From assembly GCA_024696565.1 (NCBI GenBank), contig JAILGR010000085.1:1-9562 (forward strand): 9,562 nt of DNA. The letters run 5' to 3'. The translations under genes and the position numbers were made by a program. Numbering within the stretch: the first letter of the stretch is position 1; each line of letters opens with the position of its first letter. Source of the DNA: Acholeplasmatales bacterium (GTDB lineage: Bacteria; Bacillota_I; Bacilli_A; Acholeplasmatales; Anaeroplasmataceae). The notes beneath the pieces are model-generated. The model worked only from the letters and a program-made list of their open reading frames with translations. It searched no databases and had not been told where the DNA came from. Shown here piece by piece: positions 1 to 8,505 of this stretch.

Positions 1-66
1 AATTACACCATCTACCCCTAAGGCCTCAAATGTTTTTACAGTATCATATAAACTTTCACCCTTATT
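1..66 (-). other. pyrB: Inverted fragment of pyrB (22 codons, reverse strand)
   Basis: Read on the - strand from 66 down to 1, this stretch is open for 22 codons and gives N-KGESLY-DTVKTF followed by the same residues the + strand encodes at 67-111. KGESLYDT is the conserved aspartate carbamoyltransferase loop motif; its Lys aligns with E. coli Lys84, which reaches into the neighbouring subunit's active site. The six residues KGESLY at - strand 63-46 are not repeated on the + strand. They are what should precede Asp at 67 in an intact pyrB. The fragment is thus the missing upstream coding sequence carried in inverted orientation, not a separate gene. That it is an artefact is inference; the reading itself is seen directly. 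Confidence 0.8.
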
Positions 67-111
67 GATACTGTAAAAACATTTGAGGCCTTAGGGGTAG
101 ATGGTGTAATT
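1..111. repeat. Perfect 46-bp inverted repeat (hairpin) at window edge, probable fold-back assembly chimera
   Basis: Positions 1-46 are the exact reverse complement of 66-111, with a 19-nt unpaired loop at 47-65. Every base i in the left arm pairs with base 112-i, and the pairing runs right up to base 1, so the repeat is cut by the window edge rather than ending naturally. Both arms lie in pyrB coding sequence: the right arm reads as PyrB on the + strand, the left arm reads as the same residues on the - strand. There is no T-tract after the hairpin and it sits inside a gene, which argues against a terminator. The simplest reading is a chimeric fold-back read or contig-end artefact. A real inverted duplication breaking pyrB is possible but less likely. 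Confidence 0.9.
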
Positions 112-696
112 ATTAGACACTCTAAGGATGAATATTATAAAGATTTAGAAAATATTAGAATTCCAATATTTAATGGTGGAGATGGAAAGAGTAATCATCC
201 AACTCAATCATTATTAGATTTAATGACAATCCACGAGGAATATGGACACTTTGAAGGTTTGAAGTGCTGTATTATAGGAGATATATCTCACTCTCGTGTT
301 GCTCACTCCAATATAGAAGTAATGGAACGTCTTGGAATGGAAGTGTATATTTCAGGGCCAGAAGAATTTAATGACCATAGTGCTAAATGGATTCCAGTAG
401 ATGAAGCATGTAAGACAATGGATGTTATTATGCTACTTAGAATTCAATTTGAACGTCATCAAGAAGCTATGGGAATGACTAAAGAAGAATACCACCAAAA
501 ATTTGGTTTAACTGAAGAAAGAGTAAAAATGATGAAAGATAATGCAATCATTATGCATCCAGCTCCAATCAATAGAGGAGTTGAAATTGCTGATTCAGTT
601 GCAGAATGTGAAAAATCAAGAATTTATAAACAAATGACTAACGGTGTATATGTACGTATGGCCGTAATCTCAGATAGCTTGGATGGTAATTTATGA
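67..696 (+). CDS. pyrB: Aspartate carbamoyltransferase catalytic chain, 5' end missing
   Basis: PyrB condenses carbamoyl phosphate with aspartate to give N-carbamoyl-aspartate, the committed pyrimidine step, in the cytoplasm. About 209 codons of a normally ~300-residue protein are present: the end of the carbamoyl-phosphate domain and the whole aspartate domain. Visible motifs are HPTQS (196-210, carbamoyl-phosphate binding), HSRVAHSN (289-312, the Arg matching E. coli Arg167), LLRIQFERH (433-459, Arg and Gln matching E. coli Arg229 and Gln231) and HPAPINRG (556-579). These are B. subtilis-like forms. Homology begins at Asp67; an in-frame TAA at 49-51 lies in the inverted copy, so no start codon is available. 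The ATG at 223 is internal and follows the HPTQ motif, so it is not the real start. The stop overlaps the pyrC start by 4 nt. No pyrI follows, so a regulatory-chain-free trimer is inferred. Confidence 0.95.
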   Translation, partial: DTVKTFEALGVDGVIIRHSKDEYYKDLENIRIPIFNGGDGKSNHPTQSLLDLMTIHEEYGHFEGLKCCIIGDISHSRVAHSNIEVMERLGMEVYISGPEEFNDHSAKWIPVDEACKTMDVIMLLRIQFERHQEAMGMTKEEYHQKFGLTEERVKMMKDNAIIMHPAPINRGVEIADSVAECEKSRIYKQMTNGVYVRMAVISDSLDGNL

Positions 697-1901
697 TATT
701 AATTAAGAATGGTAGTATTGTAGAAAATAATCAATTAGTAAAAAAAGATATATTAATTGTTGATAATAAAATTGAAAAGATAGAAGATAATATTTCTAAA
801 GACTGTCAAGTATTAGATGCTAAAGGATGCTTAATTATGCCTGGTGGTGTAGATGTCCATGTTCATTTTAGAGAACCTGGATATAGCCATAAAGAAACAA
901 TTAAAACAGGAACATTATCTGCAGCTAAGGGTGGATTTACATCAGTAATGCCTATGCCTAATTTAAATCCTTGTCCAGATTCTTATCAAAATTTAAAGGT
1001 TGAATTAGATATTATTGATAAAGACGCAGTTGTTAATTGTTATCCTTATGGTTCAGTATCTTGTGGTGAAAAAGGTAATGAAAGAGCTAAGGTTGAAGAA
1101 TTACAAGATTTAGTTTATGCCATATCAGATGATGGTGTTGGTGTAAACAATATTGATTTATTAGAAGATGTAATGCATCTTGCTAAAAAATATGATTTGG
1201 TAATTGCTTCACATGCTGAAGATAAGGTTAATGGTTATTTACCTGAGGGTGAATATAAAGCAGTTAGAAGAGAAATAGAATTAGCTAAAAAGATAGGGTG
1301 CAGATATCATTTTTGCCATATGTCTACTAAAGAATCATTTGAAGCTATTAGAAAAGCTAGAAGTGAAGGTTATACAAATATCACTTGTGAAGTTGCCCCT
1401 CATCATTTAGTTTTAAATAAAGATATGATAAAGGATGCTAACTTTAAGATGAATCCTCCACTTAGAGATGAATCTGATAGATTAGCAACAGTAGAGGCAT
1501 TAATAGATGGTACTGCTTTAATGGTAGCATCAGACCATGCACCTCATACAAAAGAAGAAAAATCAAGAGAATATGATAAATGTCCAAATGGAATCATTGG
1601 GCTTGAAACAATGATTCCTATTATCTATACACACTTTGTAAAAAGTGGTATAATCGACCTAAATAGATTTTTAAATCTATTAGTATATAATCCAATAGAA
1701 GTATTTAAATTACCTAAAAGGGATTTAAAGGAAGGCTTTATAGCCGATATTGCAGTAATTGATATAGAAAATCCTCATACTTACAAAGAGGATGAAATAT
1801 TATCAATGGGAAAGAATAGTCCATTCATTGGTAATACATATTATGGCTTTACAAAATATACTATAGTAAACGGTAAAATAGTTTACAGTTTAGAGGAGTG
1901 A
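693..1901 (+). CDS. pyrC: Dihydroorotase, class I
   Basis: This zinc amidohydrolase reversibly cyclises carbamoyl-aspartate to dihydroorotate. The 402-residue protein opens with an amidohydrolase beta-sandwich segment, then the metal and substrate motif DVHVHFREPG (His56, His58, Arg60). The other expected ligands are in SDDG (Asp146/Asp147), SHAED (His174), FCHMST (His209) and SDHAPH (Asp281). MPN (88-90) and NPPLR (254-258) are further family motifs. It is about 20 residues shorter than typical 424-428-residue Bacillus enzymes. The difference lies between His174 and His209, where the usual segment before the 'RDIELA'-type helix is largely absent; all catalytic residues remain. The ATG at 693 overlaps the pyrB stop as ATGA. 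GGATGG at 681-686 is a modest ribosome binding site, so translation is probably coupled to pyrB. Identification is firm. Confidence 0.97.
   Translation: MILIKNGSIVENNQLVKKDILIVDNKIEKIEDNISKDCQVLDAKGCLIMPGGVDVHVHFREPGYSHKETIKTGTLSAAKGGFTSVMPMPNLNPCPDSYQNLKVELDIIDKDAVVNCYPYGSVSCGEKGNERAKVEELQDLVYAISDDGVGVNNIDLLEDVMHLAKKYDLVIASHAEDKVNGYLPEGEYKAVRREIELAKKIGCRYHFCHMSTKESFEAIRKARSEGYTNITCEVAPHHLVLNKDMIKDANFKMNPPLRDESDRLATVEALIDGTALMVASDHAPHTKEEKSREYDKCPNGIIGLETMIPIIYTHFVKSGIIDLNRFLNLLVYNPIEVFKLPKRDLKEGFIADIAVIDIENPHTYKEDEILSMGKNSPFIGNTYYGFTKYTIVNGKIVYSLEE
1892..1898 (+). promoter_or_regulatory. Ribosome binding site of carA
   Basis: AGAGGAG sits inside the last codons of pyrC, 7 nt before the ATG at 1906. 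It supports that start, which gives the normal N-terminus of the CarA family. Confidence 0.75.
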
Positions 1902-1905
1902 TTAT

Positions 1906-3018
1906 ATGAATAATAGAAAGTTAGTTCTTGAAAACGGAATGGTATTTGAAGGTGAAGGCTTTGGCTCAACTAAAGAAAAGCTTGCAGAAATAGTATTCAA
2001 TACATCCGTTGTAGGTTATCAAGAAATCTTATCAGACCCATCTTATTGTGGACAAATTGTTGTAATGACTTATCCATTAATTGGAAATTATGGTCTAGCA
2101 GATGATGATTATGAATCTAAAAATATCTTTATGTCAGGATTTGTAGTAAGAGAATATAATGACTTACCATCAAACTTTAGATTCACAAGAACCTTAGGTG
2201 AGGTTATGGAAGAAGCTGGGGCAGTTGGTATTTCTGGTGTTGATACAAGAGAAATAGTTCGTTTAATTCGTGACAATGGTTCAATGAAAGCATTAATATG
2301 TGACATTGATAAACCAATGGATGAATGTATGAAGGCATTAAATGAGTTTAGTTATCAAACTGATCAGGTTAAACAAGTATCAACTAAGAAGGTTTGGTAT
2401 TCTAGAACGCCTAATCCAATGTATACAGTAGTAGCTGTAGACTGTGGTTGTAAATTAAACATTATTCGTAAATTAAATGCTTTAGGCTGTAATGTTGTAA
2501 TTGTGCCATATAACACAACTAAGGAAGAAGTATTAAAATATAAACCTGATGGATTATTCTTATCAAATGGTCCAGGAGATCCTGAAAATGTAACTCCTGT
2601 AATTAATTTGATTAAAGAAATGAAAGGTAAGATGCCAATTTTAGGTATTTGTCTTGGACATCAAATGATTGGTTTAGCATATGGTGCTAAAACATATAAA
2701 ATGAAATTTGGACATCGTGGTGGAAACCATCCTGTTAAGAATTTAGATACAAATAAAGTTGAAATAACAAGTCAAAACCACTCATTCGCAATTGACATTA
2801 AGTCATTAGAAGGAACAGGGTTAAGACTTACCCATATAAATTTATTAGATAATGAAGCAGAAGGTATGATGGATGATTTAAATGGTGTAATAGCTGTTCA
2901 ATACCATCCAGAATCTGCAGCAGGTCCTGAAGATTCAGAATATATCTTTGGTAGATTTATTAATCTAATGAAAAAGAAGAAAGGGGGAATGGACAATGGC
3001 AAAAAGAACAGATATTAA
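1906..3018 (+). CDS. carA: Carbamoyl-phosphate synthase small (glutaminase) subunit
   Basis: CarA hydrolyses glutamine and channels ammonia to CarB for carbamoyl phosphate synthesis. The 370-residue chain has the small-subunit N-terminal domain at about 3-130 ([11 protein letters not shown] at 37-47, GVDTR at 111-115). A class I glutamine amidotransferase domain follows at about 174-355. The triad is visible: nucleophile Cys249 in GICLGHQ, His334 and Glu336 in QYHPES. SNGPGDP (220-226) and the QNHSFA segment (290-295) are also typical. The last residues, Lys- and Gly-rich, extend over the carB ribosome binding site and start codon, giving a 23-nt overlap. This tail is not conserved in the family and is probably a by-product of the overlap. 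With only one carAB pair visible, whether it also serves arginine synthesis cannot be told. Confidence 0.97.
   Translation: MNNRKLVLENGMVFEGEGFGSTKEKLAEIVFNTSVVGYQEILSDPSYCGQIVVMTYPLIGNYGLADDDYESKNIFMSGFVVREYNDLPSNFRFTRTLGEVMEEAGAVGISGVDTREIVRLIRDNGSMKALICDIDKPMDECMKALNEFSYQTDQVKQVSTKKVWYSRTPNPMYTVVAVDCGCKLNIIRKLNALGCNVVIVPYNTTKEEVLKYKPDGLFLSNGPGDPENVTPVINLIKEMKGKMPILGICLGHQMIGLAYGAKTYKMKFGHRGGNHPVKNLDTNKVEITSQNHSFAIDIKSLEGTGLRLTHINLLDNEAEGMMDDLNGVIAVQYHPESAAGPEDSEYIFGRFINLMKKKKGGMDNGKKNRY
2981..2988 (+). promoter_or_regulatory. Ribosome binding site of carB, inside carA
   Basis: AAGGGGGA lies 7 nt before the carB ATG at 2996. A nearby ATG at 2989 is in the carA frame and too close to the site, so 2996 is the carB start. 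That choice gives the [10 protein letters not shown]-terminus directly before the conserved GSGP nucleotide-binding motif. Confidence 0.75.
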
Positions 3019-6000
3019 AAAGATTATGGTAATTGGTTCTGGTCCTATTGTTATTGGTCAGGGTGCAGAATTTGATTATGCTGGTACACAAGCATGTCTT
3101 GCACTAAAGGAAGAAGGATATGAGGTAGTACTTGTAAACTCAAATCCAGCAACAATTATGACTGATACAAAGATTGCTGATAAAGTCTATATGGAACCCC
3201 TAGATTTAGAGCATGTTGCTAAGATTATTCGTTATGAAAGACCTGATGGTTTAATTTGTTCAATTGGTGGACAAACTGGATTAAACCTAGGTATGCAATT
3301 AGCTAAAAAAGGTATTTTAGATGAGTGTCAAGTTGAATTACTTGGTACATCAGCTAAGGCTATTGAAAGAGCTGAAGATAGAGAATTATTCAAAGAATTA
3401 TGTGAAGAAATCAATGAACCAATTTTGGAATCTATTACAGCAACAACTATTGATGAAGTAGTAGCTGCAGCTAATAAAATTGGCTATCCTATCATTTTAA
3501 GACCAGCCTTCACTTTAGGTGGCACAGGTGGTGGATTTGCAGATAATGAAGAAGAATTAATTCCATTAGCTAAAAATGCTTTAAAATTATCTCCAGTTTC
3601 TCAAGTATTAGTAGAAAAGTCTATTAAAGGCTTTAAAGAAATTGAGTATGAAGTATTAAGAGATAAAAATGATACAGCTATCGTTGTATGTAATATGGAA
3701 AATGTTGACCCAGTTGGTATTCATACTGGAGATTCAATTGTAGTTGCACCAAGTCAAACATTAACTAATAAAGAATATCAAATGTTAAGAAATTCTTCAT
3801 TAAAGATTATTCGTGCATTAGGTATTGAAGGTGGATGTAATGTACAATTCTCATTAGATCCATATTCTTTCCAATATTATGTAATTGAGGTAAATCCAAG
3901 AGTATCTCGTTCATCTGCCTTAGCATCTAAGGCATCAGGTTATCCAATTGCTAGAGTATCTGCCAAAATCGCAACTGGTTTAACATTAGATGAGATTAGA
4001 ATTGCTAATACATTAGCATCATTTGAACCAACACTAGACTATGTAGTTACAAAGATTCCAAGATTCCCATTTGATAAATTTGCAACCGCAAATAGAAGTC
4101 TATCTACTCAAATGAAAGCTACAGGTGAAGTAATGAGTATCGGTAGAAATATCGAAGAATCATTATTAAAAGCTATTCGTTCTTTGGAAAATAAGGTTGA
4201 TCATATTGAATTACAATCATTAAAACAATTATCAAGTGATCAATTATTAGATTTCATTAGCCTACATACTGATGAAAGAATATATGCTATTGGTGAAGCT
4301 TTTAGAAAAAAGGTTACAGTAGATGAAATATATGAAGTAACTAAGATTGATAGATATTTCTTAGAAAAATATAAACATATTGTTGATTTAGAAGAAGTAA
4401 TTAAAGCTAAACCATTTGATTTAGATACATTAAAAATGGCTAAAAGATTTGGTTTTGCTGATTCATGGTTAGCTAAAGCATGGAAATCTAATTATGTTGA
4501 GGTATATAAATTCCGTAAAAAGAATAATGTATATCCAGTATATAAAATGATTGATACATGTGCTTCTGAATTCTCAAGCTACATTCCATATTTCTATTCA
4601 ACTTATGAACATGAAAATGAATCAATTAGAAGTAATAAGAAAAAGATTGTAGTATTAGGTTCTGGTCCAATTCGTATTGGTCAGGGTGTAGAATTTGACT
4701 ATACTACAGTACATGCAATTTGGGGTATCCAAGAAGCAGGATATGAAGCAATTATCATTAATAATAACCCAGAAACAGTATCAACAGATTATACAATATC
4801 TGATAAATTATATTTTGAACCATTAACATTTGAAGATGTTATGAATGTTATTGATTTCGAAAAACCTGAAGGAGTAGTAGTTGCTTTAGGTGGTCAAACA
4901 GCTATTAACTTAGCTGACAAACTAGATGCAGCTGGTGTTAGAATCTTTGGTTCATCTGCAAAAGCTATTGATACAGCTGAAGATAGAGAATTATTTGAAG
5001 AGGCAATGAAAGAAATCAATATCCCAATGCCAAAGGGTGTTGGTGTATTCAGTGTTGAAGAAGCTGTTAAAGTTGCAAATGAGATAGGATATCCAGTTCT
5101 TGTTCGTCCATCATTTGTATTAGGTGGAAGAATGATGCATATTGTTTATGATGAAATTGTTCTTAGAGCTAAAGTTAGTGAGGCAGTAGCATTCGATAAT
5201 GAACATCCAATTTTAGTAGATAAATATGTATCAGGTCAAGAATGTGAAGTAGATGCAATTTGTGATGGAGAAGATGTATTCATTCCAGGTATTATGGAAC
5301 ATATTGAGCGTACTGGTGTACACTCTGGTGACTCAATGAGTGTTTACCCTCCATATTCATTATCAGAAGATGTAAAAAAGACTATTGTAGAATACACATA
5401 TTCAATTGGTAGAAAACTACAAATGATTGGTTTATATAATATTCAATTTATTGTAGATAAACAAAATCAAGTTTCTATTATTGAAGTAAACCCAAGATCA
5501 AGTCGTACAGTTCCATTCCTTGCTAAATCAACAGGTGTTCCTGTTGCTAATATTGCAACTAAGGTTATGCTTGGTGCTAAGCTTAAGGATTTAGGATATG
5601 TTGGTTTAGCTAAGAATCGTAAGAGATGGTATGTTAAGACTCCTACATTCTCATTTACTAAGTTATCTGGCTTAGATGTAGTATTATCACCAGAAATGAA
5701 ATCTACAGGTGAAGCTATTGGTTATGATTATTCATTAAATAGAGCCCTATATAAGTCATTAAAGGCATCAGGTACAAGAGTTGCTAACTATGGTACAATT
5801 CTAGCCACTATTTCAGACCAAGATAAAGAAGCCGCACTACCTTTAATTAAGAGATTCTATAATTTAGGATTTAACATTGAAGCAACTAGTGGTACAGCAA
5901 GATTCTTGAAACAACATGATATTCGTACAAGAATTAGAAAGAAATTATCTCAAGGATCTGAAGAAATCCTAGATTCAATTAAAAAGGGTTATGTAACTTA

Positions 6001-6175
6001 TGTAATTAATACTTCAACAGAAGGTGTTAATTCAAATGAAGATGGTAAGATTATTAGAAGAGCTGCTATCGATAATAATGTTGCTGTATTTACATGCTTA
6101 GATACTGTTAAGGTATTACTAGATGTATTAGAAGAAATTACAATGGGAGTTTCTGTAATCGATAAGGAGGATTAA
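2996..6175 (+). CDS. carB: Carbamoyl-phosphate synthase large subunit
   Basis: CarB uses two ATP, bicarbonate and CarA-derived ammonia to form carbamoyl phosphate. The 1059-residue protein has normal family length and the internal duplication. The first half opens with [15 protein letters not shown] (from residue 14) and the second with [15 protein letters not shown] (from 555). In the first ATP-grasp unit Arg129 and Arg169 match E. coli numbering, and Gln284, Glu298 and Asn300 match the metal and ATP ligands. The second unit has [10 protein letters not shown] and EVNPRSSRT. An oligomerisation region spans about 400-540. The C-terminal MGS-like allosteric domain (about 930-1059) keeps SGTA (965-968) and a VINTSTEG segment, so UMP-type feedback is plausible but is inference. 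The start overlaps carA by 23 nt. No truncation or frameshift is seen. Confidence 0.98.
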   Translation: MAKRTDIKKIMVIGSGPIVIGQGAEFDYAGTQACLALKEEGYEVVLVNSNPATIMTDTKIADKVYMEPLDLEHVAKIIRYERPDGLICSIGGQTGLNLGMQLAKKGILDECQVELLGTSAKAIERAEDRELFKELCEEINEPILESITATTIDEVVAAANKIGYPIILRPAFTLGGTGGGFADNEEELIPLAKNALKLSPVSQVLVEKSIKGFKEIEYEVLRDKNDTAIVVCNMENVDPVGIHTGDSIVVAPSQTLTNKEYQMLRNSSLKIIRALGIEGGCNVQFSLDPYSFQYYVIEVNPRVSRSSALASKASGYPIARVSAKIATGLTLDEIRIANTLASFEPTLDYVVTKIPRFPFDKFATANRSLSTQMKATGEVMSIGRNIEESLLKAIRSLENKVDHIELQSLKQLSSDQLLDFISLHTDERIYAIGEAFRKKVTVDEIYEVTKIDRYFLEKYKHIVDLEEVIKAKPFDLDTLKMAKRFGFADSWLAKAWKSNYVEVYKFRKKNNVYPVYKMIDTCASEFSSYIPYFYSTYEHENESIRSNKKKIVVLGSGPIRIGQGVEFDYTTVHAIWGIQEAGYEAIIINNNPETVSTDYTISDKLYFEPLTFEDVMNVIDFEKPEGVVVALGGQTAINLADKLDAAGVRIFGSSAKAIDTAEDRELFEEAMKEINIPMPKGVGVFSVEEAVKVANEIGYPVLVRPSFVLGGRMMHIVYDEIVLRAKVSEAVAFDNEHPILVDKYVSGQECEVDAICDGEDVFIPGIMEHIERTGVHSGDSMSVYPPYSLSEDVKKTIVEYTYSIGRKLQMIGLYNIQFIVDKQNQVSIIEVNPRSSRTVPFLAKSTGVPVANIATKVMLGAKLKDLGYVGLAKNRKRWYVKTPTFSFTKLSGLDVVLSPEMKSTGEAIGYDYSLNRALYKSLKASGTRVANYGTILATISDQDKEAALPLIKRFYNLGFNIEATSGTARFLKQHDIRTRIRKKLSQGSEEILDSIKKGYVTYVINTSTEGVNSNEDGKIIRRAAIDNNVAVFTCLDTVKVLLDVLEEITMGVSVIDKED
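6164..6170 (+). promoter_or_regulatory. Ribosome binding site of pyrK
   Basis: AAGGAGG, a consensus-strength site within the last carB codons, stands 8 nt before the ATG at 6179. It is the strongest Shine-Dalgarno match in the operon and fixes the pyrK start. Confidence 0.8.
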
Positions 6176-6178
6176 TCC

Positions 6179-6907
6179 ATGAAGAATGTATTGTTGACCA
6201 TCACTAGTAATGTAAAAGTTGGTAAAGATATATTTTTGATGCGTCTTGAAGGAGACGTTTCAGAAGTAAAGAATCCGGGAGAGTTTATTAATATTCAAAT
6301 TCCAGGTTTCTATTTAAGAAGACCAATTTCTGTATGTGATTTTGATAATGAGCATATAGATATTCTATATAAAATTCTAGGAAAGGGTACTGAAGAAATT
6401 TCAAGCCTAGAAGTAGGTAAAAAGTTAGATTGTCTAATAGGCCTTGGTAATGGTTTTAATATTACACCAAATATTAAACCATTACTTGTAGGTGGTGGTA
6501 TTGGTATAGCTCCACTTGTAGGTCTTGCTAAAAAGTTTAATGAATATGGTGTTAGACCAACACTTATTTATGGTGCTAGAAGTAGCGATGATTTAGTATT
6601 ATTAGATAAACTAAATGAGTTATGTGATGTATATTTATGTACAGATGATGGTTCAACTGGATTTCATGGTAATGTAGTAGATTGCATTAAAAATGTAGCA
6701 GTTTCATTTGATTATTATTATGCATGTGGACCTTATAGAATGCTTGCGGCCATAGCTAAAAATTTTCCAAATGGTTATGTATCTTTAGAAGCTAGAATGG
6801 GTTGTGGCTTTGGTGCTTGTATGGGATGTTCAATTAAAACAACTGAAGGACCTAAAAGAGTATGTAAGGAAGGCCCAGTATTTGATGGTAGGGAGGTTTT
6901 GTTCTAA
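6179..6907 (+). CDS. pyrK: Dihydroorotate dehydrogenase B, electron transfer subunit
   Basis: PyrK carries FAD and a [2Fe-2S] cluster and passes electrons from the FMN of PyrD to NAD+. The 242 residues form a ferredoxin-reductase-like fold. YLRRPISV (45-52) is the FAD-binding motif, LVGGGIGIAP (103-112) the nucleotide-binding glycine loop, and ACGPYRML a second NAD-domain motif. Near the C-terminus Cys209, Cys214, Cys217 and Cys229 have the spacing of the cluster ligands in Lactococcus lactis PyrK. Its presence next to pyrD means the dihydroorotate dehydrogenase is of class 1B, a heterotetramer able to use NAD+, rather than a fumarate- or quinone-linked enzyme. The stop shares one base with the pyrD start (TAATG), which suggests coupled synthesis of the two partners. 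Confidence 0.97.
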   Translation: MKNVLLTITSNVKVGKDIFLMRLEGDVSEVKNPGEFINIQIPGFYLRRPISVCDFDNEHIDILYKILGKGTEEISSLEVGKKLDCLIGLGNGFNITPNIKPLLVGGGIGIAPLVGLAKKFNEYGVRPTLIYGARSSDDLVLLDKLNELCDVYLCTDDGSTGFHGNVVDCIKNVAVSFDYYYACGPYRMLAAIAKNFPNGYVSLEARMGCGFGACMGCSIKTTEGPKRVCKEGPVFDGREVLF

Positions 6908-7818
6908 TGGCTAATTTAAAGGTTAAGTTTTTAGGCAAAGAATTTAAAAACCCAATTATCCCTGCATCAGGTTGCTTTGGCTTTGGTTATGAATTTGCTG
7001 AATTATACGATATTAATATCTTAGGTTCTATATCATGTAAGGGAACAACCCTTGCTCCAAGATATGGTAATCCATTACCAAGAATTGCTGAATGTAAAGC
7101 AGGCTTAATCAATTCTATTGGATTACAAAATCCAGGAGTTGATAAGGTCATATCTGAAGAATTAGTAAAGTTGGCTAAAGTATATAAAGATCAAGTAATT
7201 ATTAATGTCGGTGGACATTCAATTATGGAATATACTGAAACTGTTAAAAGATTTAATGGTAATGATCAAGTCTTTGGAATTGAACTTAATATTTCTTGTC
7301 CAAATGTAGATGGTGGAGGAATGGCTTTTGGTATTGATCCAGCCACTGCATATGATTTAGTAAGTCAAGTAAGAAGAGTTTGTAAAAAACCATTAATTGT
7401 AAAATTATCACCAAATGTAACTGATATTGTTTCAATGGCTAAGGCAGTAGAGGCTGCTGGAGCTGATGCTATTTCTTTAATTAATACTTTAGTAGGTATG
7501 AGAATTAATTTAAGAAATGGAGAACCAATAATATCTGTAAAAAAAGGTGGCTATTCAGGACCAGGAGTATTCCCTGTTGCCTTAAGAATGGTATATGAAG
7601 TTTCTCACAACGTATCAATTCCTGTAATTGGTATGGGTGGAGTAACAAATGCATATGAGGTTTTGGAAATGATGTATGCTGGAGCATCTTTAGTAATGAT
7701 TGGTGCTCAAAACTTGATAGATCCATATGCATGTAAAAAAATTATTGAGGAATTACCTTCCGTAATGCAAGAATACGGAATAGTAAATTTAGAAGATATA
7801 ATAGGAAGGACAAAATAA
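6907..7818 (+). CDS. pyrD: Dihydroorotate dehydrogenase B (NAD+), catalytic subunit
   Basis: PyrD is the FMN-containing TIM-barrel subunit that oxidises dihydroorotate to orotate, passing electrons to PyrK. The 303-residue length is normal. Family motifs are NPIIPASGCFGFG (from 15), KGTTLAPR (45-52, Lys contacting FMN), NSIGLQNPG (69-77), ELNISCPN (126-133) and PVIGMGG near the FMN phosphate. Cys131 in the SCPN motif is the catalytic base of class 1 enzymes; class 2 enzymes use Ser. Two segments differ from common class 1B sequences: NVGGHSIMEY (100-109), where NIAGS-type residues are usual, and GGYSGPGVFPVALR, where GGLSGPAIKPVALR is usual. Function is not in doubt. AGGGAGG at 6890-6896 is the ribosome binding site, inside pyrK. 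Confidence 0.97.
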   Translation: MANLKVKFLGKEFKNPIIPASGCFGFGYEFAELYDINILGSISCKGTTLAPRYGNPLPRIAECKAGLINSIGLQNPGVDKVISEELVKLAKVYKDQVIINVGGHSIMEYTETVKRFNGNDQVFGIELNISCPNVDGGGMAFGIDPATAYDLVSQVRRVCKKPLIVKLSPNVTDIVSMAKAVEAAGADAISLINTLVGMRINLRNGEPIISVKKGGYSGPGVFPVALRMVYEVSHNVSIPVIGMGGVTNAYEVLEMMYAGASLVMIGAQNLIDPYACKKIIEELPSVMQEYGIVNLEDIIGRTK

Positions 7819-8504
7819 TGAGAGATGTAATTATTGCTTGCGATTTCAAAAGCAAAGAAGAGTTATTTGAGTTTTTAACTCCATTTAAAGGAGAAAATCC
7901 ATATTTAAAAATTGGTATGGAAATATTCTATAAGGAAGGTCCAGCCCTTGTTAAGGAATTACATGCTATGGGATTTAAAATATTCTTGGATTTAAAATTA
8001 CATGATATTCCAAATACAGTAGAAAAGGCTATGAGAAACCTAGGAGAATTAGGAGTAGAAATTACTAATGTTCATGCTGCAGGTGGTATAAAAATGATGG
8101 AAGCAGCAAGAAGAGGCTTAGATGCAACTGAGGAAGGAAAGAAAACACAGTTAATAGCTGTTACACAATTAACATCTATTTCTCAAGAGACATTAGAAAA
8201 TGAATTATTAATAAATCATCCTTTACAAGAAGTAGTAAAGAAATATGCCTTAAATGCTAAGGCTGCTGGATTACAAGGCGTTGTATGTAGTGCACTTGAA
8301 GCTCCTATTATTAAGGAGTTAGGTTTAATCTCAGTAACACCTGGTATTCGTTTCCAAGATGATTCTGTAAATGATCAAAAGAGAGTTGCAACCCCAGCTT
8401 TAGCTAAAGAATTAGGTTCAACTTATATTGTTGTAGGAAGAAGTATTACTGCAGCCGAAAATCCACTATTAGCTTATAAAAGATGTGTAAAGGAGTTTTG
8501 TTAA
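7818..8504 (+). CDS. pyrF: Orotidine-5'-phosphate decarboxylase
   Basis: PyrF decarboxylates OMP to UMP, the last step of the pathway. The 228-residue protein is a compact TIM barrel of the bacterial group that includes B. subtilis. Asp9 in the first strand and Lys31 (LKIG) bind the substrate ribose. The catalytic D-x-K-x-x-D set is in [12 protein letters not shown] (Asp58, Lys60, Asp63). TPGIR (174-178) and VVGRSI (205-210, Arg208) form the phosphate-binding end of the barrel. It starts on a TAATG overlap with the pyrD stop, preceded by AGGAAGGA at 7803-7810, 7 nt before the ATG. Nothing in it departs from the family. Confidence 0.97.
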   Translation: MRDVIIACDFKSKEELFEFLTPFKGENPYLKIGMEIFYKEGPALVKELHAMGFKIFLDLKLHDIPNTVEKAMRNLGELGVEITNVHAAGGIKMMEAARRGLDATEEGKKTQLIAVTQLTSISQETLENELLINHPLQEVVKKYALNAKAAGLQGVVCSALEAPIIKELGLISVTPGIRFQDDSVNDQKRVATPALAKELGSTYIVVGRSITAAENPLLAYKRCVKEFC

Positions 8505-8505
8505 T

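Noticed and set aside
1..111. Hairpin as a transcription terminator, riboswitch, attenuator or MITE
   Set aside because: Both arms encode conserved PyrB residues, there is no T-tract, no target-site duplication can be seen, and the repeat is cut by the window edge. A duplicated, inverted coding fragment explains it fully.
223..696. A 157-residue pyrB beginning at the ATG at 223
   Set aside because: PyrB homology continues in frame upstream to 67, including the essential HPTQ motif at 196-207. The ATG at 223 is an internal Met.
2109..2306. Reverse-strand open frame of 65 codons inside carA
   Set aside because: It is the antisense shadow of a strongly conserved coding region, has no ribosome binding site evidence and resembles no family known to me.
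2996..6175. Repeated motifs in carB (GSGP-IGQG-EFDY twice) as a recent duplication
   Set aside because: The two halves are the ancient internal duplication of all carbamoyl-phosphate synthase large subunits; they are well diverged at the DNA level.
7505..7732. Reverse-strand open frame of 75 codons inside pyrD
   Set aside because: It is antisense to conserved PyrD motifs, and its His/Leu-rich composition is typical of a shadow frame.
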